Below are positions 12,275 through 15,635 of a stretch of DNA of 15,635 nucleotides, in pieces (the first letter of the stretch is position 1; each line of letters begins with the position of its first letter). The position numbers and the translations under genes were made by a program. The notes below the pieces were generated by a model. The model was not told the DNA's origin. It saw nothing but the letters and a program-made list of their open reading frames with translations, and made no database searches. Origin of the DNA: an uncultured Eubacteriales bacterium (GTDB lineage: Bacteria > Bacillota > Clostridia > Oscillospirales > CAG-272); the NCBI GenBank assembly GCA_958414825.1, contig CATYXQ010000044.1, positions 1 through 15,635 on the forward strand, written 5' to 3'.

Positions 12275-14797
12275 TTATTTGTTTTCAAACCAGGTGTCTC
12301 CGACTGTGAGTTCGACTGACAAAGGCACAGACAGGGAAGCGGCGTTTTCCATTTCCCGCCGCAGAATAGCGGCGGCCTCGTCGGCGCATGTGCGTGCGGA
12401 TTCAAGGACAAGTTCGTCATGAACCTGCAAAATGATCCGCGCATCCAAATTTGCTTTTTGTAGAGCGCGTTGCGTATGGATCATGGCGATTTTGATGATG
12501 TCGGCCGCGCTCCCCTGAATCGGACTGTTCATGGCGACCCGCTCGCCGAAGCTGCGGGTCATTTTGTTTTGCGCTTTGAGTTCCGGGATGTAGCGGCGGC
12601 GTCCGAAAATCGTGGTGACATAGCTGTTTTCATAGGCGTTTTTCACCGTGTCTTTCAGATAACGGTCTACGGCCGAAAAACGCTCCAGATAGCTTTGGAT
12701 ATATTCGCCGGCTTGCTTTTTTGTGATGCCAAGATCCAAGGACAGACTGTAGTCGCCGATTCCGTATACAATACCGAAGTTGACGGCTTTGGCTCGCTTG
12801 CGAAGTTCTGCGGTTACCTCGGAGGTCGGTATACCGAATACGGCGGCGGCGGTTGAGGTATGAATGTCTTCGCCGGTGAGAAACGCTCGAATCATGGTTT
12901 CATCGTTTGCTACATGTGCAAGCAGGCGGAGTTCGATCTGAGAATAGTCCGCGTCAATCAGCACGTGATCGGTATCGCTTGGCACAAAGTAGCGGCGGAG
13001 TTCGTGTCCCATGTCGGTGCGGATCGGAATGTTCTGAAGATTGGGTTCGGCAGAGGAGAGGCGGCCGGTTGCGGTGCCGGTTTGTTTAAACAGAGTGTGT
13101 ACGCGGCAGTCGTCTCCCGCAACTTTCAGAAGGCCGTCTACATAGGTGCTGTTTAGCTTGGCCACCTTGCGAAATTCCAAAACTTCGTCTATGATCGGAT
13201 GGTAAGGACGCAACCGGTCGAGCACCTCGGCATTTGTGGAATAACCGGTTTTGTTCTTTTTAAAGCAGGGCAGTCCCAGGCGGTCAAAGAGCACTTCACC
13301 GAGTTGTTTCGGAGAGTTGATGTTGAATTCGCATCCGGCAAAGGTATACACGCGCTCCTCAAACTGCTTTTGCAGACTGCGAAGATGCAATCCGTATTCT
13401 TCAAGGCCTGCGCAGTCGAGCTTGAAGCCGTCTCGCTCCATTTCGTAGAGTACACGGCAGAGCGGCGTTTCAATGTCATAAAACAGCTTTTCAAGCGCCG
13501 AATCGCTTTGAAGCTTTTCTGAAATTGCAGTATACATTCGGAATATAAGTCCGGCTGCGGGACGTTCGGACGAATAGATTTCGCCGGTATACGCGGCGGC
13601 AAGGCGTTCAAGCGAGAAAGAACCCTCGCCCGGGTTCAGCACATAGGCGCCGAGCATGACGTCGAAAGCATGTTCGCTCGGAAGAAAACCGAATTCGTGC
13701 AGCTTGTGGCAGAGTGTTTTTAAATCGTAGCAGATTAGATTGCCGGAGGTAAGCAGAGGGCGCAGTTTTTCATAGTCGCATTTGCAGGTAAATAGTTTTT
13801 CGCCGTCTGAAAAGGAGAACGCCTCATTGTGCGGTGCAAAAGCAAACGGCTTGCCGACAAGCGTTTTACAGAGCGCTTCGGGCGTTGTTTCTTCTATGAC
13901 TTCAGAAGGCGCGCAGCTTTGATGTTCTGCCGCCTCGGATAAATCAAAACGTTTAATCAGCGCATTGAATTCGAGCTTTGTAAACAGGGCGCCGAGCGCC
14001 TCTCGGTCAATGTCCGCACGTCGGATATCCTTTAGTCCGATCTCGGTCGGTACATGCGTGTCGATGCGCGCCAGCGTTTGCGACAGAAAAGCGCGTTCTT
14101 TGTCGGCTCGGAGCCTTTCTTTCTGCTTTTCGCTGATTTTGTCTGTTTTATCAAGGCTTGCATACAGTTGCTCCAGCGTGCCGAATTCGCCGATTAATTT
14201 CAGCGCACCTTTTTCTCCGATGCCGGATACGCCCGGAATGTTGTCTGATTTGTCGCCCATCAGCGCTTTCACATCTACGAACTGGCCGGGCGTGACGCCG
14301 TATTTATGTGTGAATTCCGCCATATCAAAATAGATGGTCTCGCTGTTTGCGGCAAGCAGAACTGTGATGTTTTCGTCAATCAACTGAAGCGCGTCCCGGT
14401 CGCCGGTCAGAATATAGGCTTCTTTTCCGTGTTGCTTTGCTTCTTTCGCAAAGGTACCGAGAAAATCATCTGCTTCGTACCCCTCTTTTTCAAGGATGGT
14501 CAGTCCCAGTGCGCGCAGAACCGCTTTGGCGGGGGCAAACTGTTCGAGCAGTTCCTCAGGGGTCTGTCGGCGTCCCGCTTTGTATTCGGAATACAGCTTG
14601 TGGCGAAACGTGGGTGTATGCAGATCAAAGGCGGCGGCGGCATATTCCGGGTTCAGTGCACGGAGGTGCTTTTCTATGATGTTAATCATGCCGTAAATTG
14701 CATTGGTGTGCATACCGCTTTTGGTTGTCAGCGTGCGCACGCCGTAAAAGGCTCGGTTGATGATGCTGTTTCCGTCGATGACGAGCAGTTTTTCCAC
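12275..14797 (-). CDS. polA: DNA polymerase I
   Basis: An 840-residue family A polymerase for Okazaki-fragment processing and repair. The start is GTG at 14797 with GGAGGA (14809-14804) inside the end of the preceding gene. Residues 1-290 are the 5' nuclease: LVIDGNS (5-11), EADD (108-111), TGDRDALQL (131-139), GDKSDNIPGVSGIG (181-194). Residues about 300-480 are the 3'-5' exonuclease fold, but the first D-x-E motif is absent (AFAPHNEAF), so proofreading is probably lost, as in Bacillus. The polymerase has motif A DYSQIELR (D617), motif B RKRAKAVNFGIVYG (R666, K670, F674, Y678) and motif C QVHDELVLE (D794, E795). F674, where T7-type enzymes have tyrosine, predicts discrimination against dideoxynucleotides. 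The protein is complete. Confidence 0.97.
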   Translation of the reverse strand: MEKLLVIDGNSIINRAFYGVRTLTTKSGMHTNAIYGMINIIEKHLRALNPEYAAAAFDLHTPTFRHKLYSEYKAGRRQTPEELLEQFAPAKAVLRALGLTILEKEGYEADDFLGTFAKEAKQHGKEAYILTGDRDALQLIDENITVLLAANSETIYFDMAEFTHKYGVTPGQFVDVKALMGDKSDNIPGVSGIGEKGALKLIGEFGTLEQLYASLDKTDKISEKQKERLRADKERAFLSQTLARIDTHVPTEIGLKDIRRADIDREALGALFTKLEFNALIKRFDLSEAAEHQSCAPSEVIEETTPEALCKTLVGKPFAFAPHNEAFSFSDGEKLFTCKCDYEKLRPLLTSGNLICYDLKTLCHKLHEFGFLPSEHAFDVMLGAYVLNPGEGSFSLERLAAAYTGEIYSSERPAAGLIFRMYTAISEKLQSDSALEKLFYDIETPLCRVLYEMERDGFKLDCAGLEEYGLHLRSLQKQFEERVYTFAGCEFNINSPKQLGEVLFDRLGLPCFKKNKTGYSTNAEVLDRLRPYHPIIDEVLEFRKVAKLNSTYVDGLLKVAGDDCRVHTLFKQTGTATGRLSSAEPNLQNIPIRTDMGHELRRYFVPSDTDHVLIDADYSQIELRLLAHVANDETMIRAFLTGEDIHTSTAAAVFGIPTSEVTAELRKRAKAVNFGIVYGIGDYSLSLDLGITKKQAGEYIQSYLERFSAVDRYLKDTVKNAYENSYVTTIFGRRRYIPELKAQNKMTRSFGERVAMNSPIQGSAADIIKIAMIHTQRALQKANLDARIILQVHDELVLESARTCADEAAAILRREMENAASLSVPLSVELTVGDTWFENK

Positions 14798-14798
14798 G

Positions 14799-15608
14799 TC
14801 AGTCCTCCGTTTTTTTACCGCACGCTGTCAGAACGGCGGTCAGTTTTGCAAAATAATAAATGCCGAAAGCCAAAAGCAGAATATCATAAAAAATATCCGA
14901 AAGCAGCAGATTTCCGCGTACAAGTCGGTAGACAAAATCCGGAACAGCCAGCGTCAGTGTAAATACGATCGAAATCGGCGCATAGGAAAAAAGGCGGCGA
15001 TATGCGCTGCGTCCGATTTCAAAATTGGCTTCTGCCGCTACCGTCAGCATGAGAAAGACAAATGCCGCAAACGAAAGCACGACCTTGTGGTTGATATAGG
15101 ACAGATGCTGATTGAAGTACAGGCCGAATACGATAGAAAGGCAGACCAGCGCGCTGCAGAGCGTGAGCAGTCCGCGAAAATCTCCTGTCTTGTGTTTGCC
15201 GCGGAAGTTTGTCCATTGATAAAATGCTGCCAAAAGCGCAAATGGGCAGGCGATGAGATCTGCGGCATAAGCGGCGTCAAAGAGAAGTGCTTTTGCCAAT
15301 GTATATAAGGCAAAACCGCACAGCGCCGCGCCGAGTATACAGGAACCGATGCGCGAAAAGCGATTCTGAGGCAGCGGTGTCAAATCGTTTTCTTCCTTTA
15401 TATATATATGACTTGCGATAAAGACGAGCGCGGCGAAAAGAAACAGTCCGTATCGGAGCAGATGATGCAAAGGAGCAGAAGTATAAAAGCCGGAGGCGGC
15501 GTCATAACCGGTCAATACCATATAGCAGCGAAGCAGCGTAAAAAATACGGAGAAGAGAATGGCGGATATATAGAGTATCCGCATGGTCACAAGCGCTTGT
15601 TTTTTCAT
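14799..15608 (-). CDS. Polytopic membrane protein of unknown function, coupled to polA
   Basis: A 269-residue hydrophobic protein beginning MKKQALVTMRILY, with AGGAAA (15618-15613) before the ATG at 15608. About eight membrane helices can be drawn (roughly 9-31, 49-68, 86-107, 113-131, 147-165, 174-193, 207-226, 238-258), joined by short loops with basic residues, and a charged cytoplasmic tail (GKKTED). I do not recognise the family: no transporter, protease or enzyme motif stands out. The TGA stop (14801-14799) lies one base before the polA GTG, and the polA ribosome binding site is inside this gene, so the two are translationally coupled. Its promoter lies beyond the window edge. Confidence 0.75.
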   Translation of the reverse strand: MKKQALVTMRILYISAILFSVFFTLLRCYMVLTGYDAASGFYTSAPLHHLLRYGLFLFAALVFIASHIYIKEENDLTPLPQNRFSRIGSCILGAALCGFALYTLAKALLFDAAYAADLIACPFALLAAFYQWTNFRGKHKTGDFRGLLTLCSALVCLSIVFGLYFNQHLSYINHKVVLSFAAFVFLMLTVAAEANFEIGRSAYRRLFSYAPISIVFTLTLAVPDFVYRLVRGNLLLSDIFYDILLLAFGIYYFAKLTAVLTACGKKTED

Positions 15609-15635
15609 GATAATTTCCTCGTTTGAAATAATTAT

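Noticed and set aside
14306..14962. Plus-strand open frame opposite the start of polA (218 codons)
   Set aside because: Antisense to the conserved 5' nuclease domain and crosses into the membrane gene; no domain recognised.
15396..15410. TATATATA run that looks like a -10 box or AT-rich regulatory site
   Set aside because: It lies inside the membrane protein coding region, encoding an I-Y-I stretch, with no suitably spaced -35 or downstream gene start.
1..15635. CRISPR array, tRNA, rRNA, insertion sequence or phage genes
   Set aside because: No regularly spaced repeats, cloverleaf, rRNA segments, transposase or integrase motifs were seen on either strand.

Overview
The window is a stretch of bacterial chromosome. 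Its AGGAGG-type ribosome binding sites, SigA-like promoters (TTGNNN, 17 bases, TATNAT, often with an extended -10 TGN), U-tailed terminators and tightly packed genes suggest an anaerobic Firmicute of the class Clostridia with moderate G+C. The protein families agree (NatA/NatB-like ABC exporter, DUF5662, SpoVK/CbxX-type AAA ATPase, a DNA polymerase I with a degenerate proofreading domain). This placement is inference; no rRNA or other marker gene is present. No insertion sequence, phage gene, CRISPR array or tRNA was seen.

Layout: (1) bases 2-661 are the 3' end of a citrate synthase gene. (2) Bases 662-993 are a noncoding interval packed with hairpins, and one hairpin-terminator occurs twice in identical form. 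(3) 994-2322 encodes an FAD oxidoreductase with a C-terminal Rieske iron-sulphur domain. (4) 2558-4699 is a two-gene ABC exporter operon with its own promoter and terminator. (5) 4826-5365 is a DUF5662 protein. (6) 5501-6529 is a PfkB sugar kinase, probably 2-keto-3-deoxygluconate kinase, with a palindrome over its promoter. (7) 6807-9891 holds three genes: a tandem AAA ATPase whose first domain is degenerate, a divergent sigma-70-like factor, and a 77-residue zinc-binding anti-sigma-like protein. (8) 10088-12127 is an overlapping operon of a Cof-type HAD phosphatase, a Sel1-repeat protein and a CYTH-domain protein. (9) On the minus strand, an 8-helix membrane protein of unknown function (15608-14799) and DNA polymerase I (14797-12275) are one base apart. 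They converge on a bidirectional terminator shared with the CYTH operon.

Most of the window is ordinary housekeeping and accessory metabolism. The part most likely to hold something undescribed is 6601-9972. There an AAA machine sits directly upstream of a sigma factor and an overlapping soluble anti-sigma-like protein, behind a structured leader that contains a terminator-like hairpin. The second point of interest is the nested palindromic block at 691-938, which may be a dispersed element or a structured RNA.
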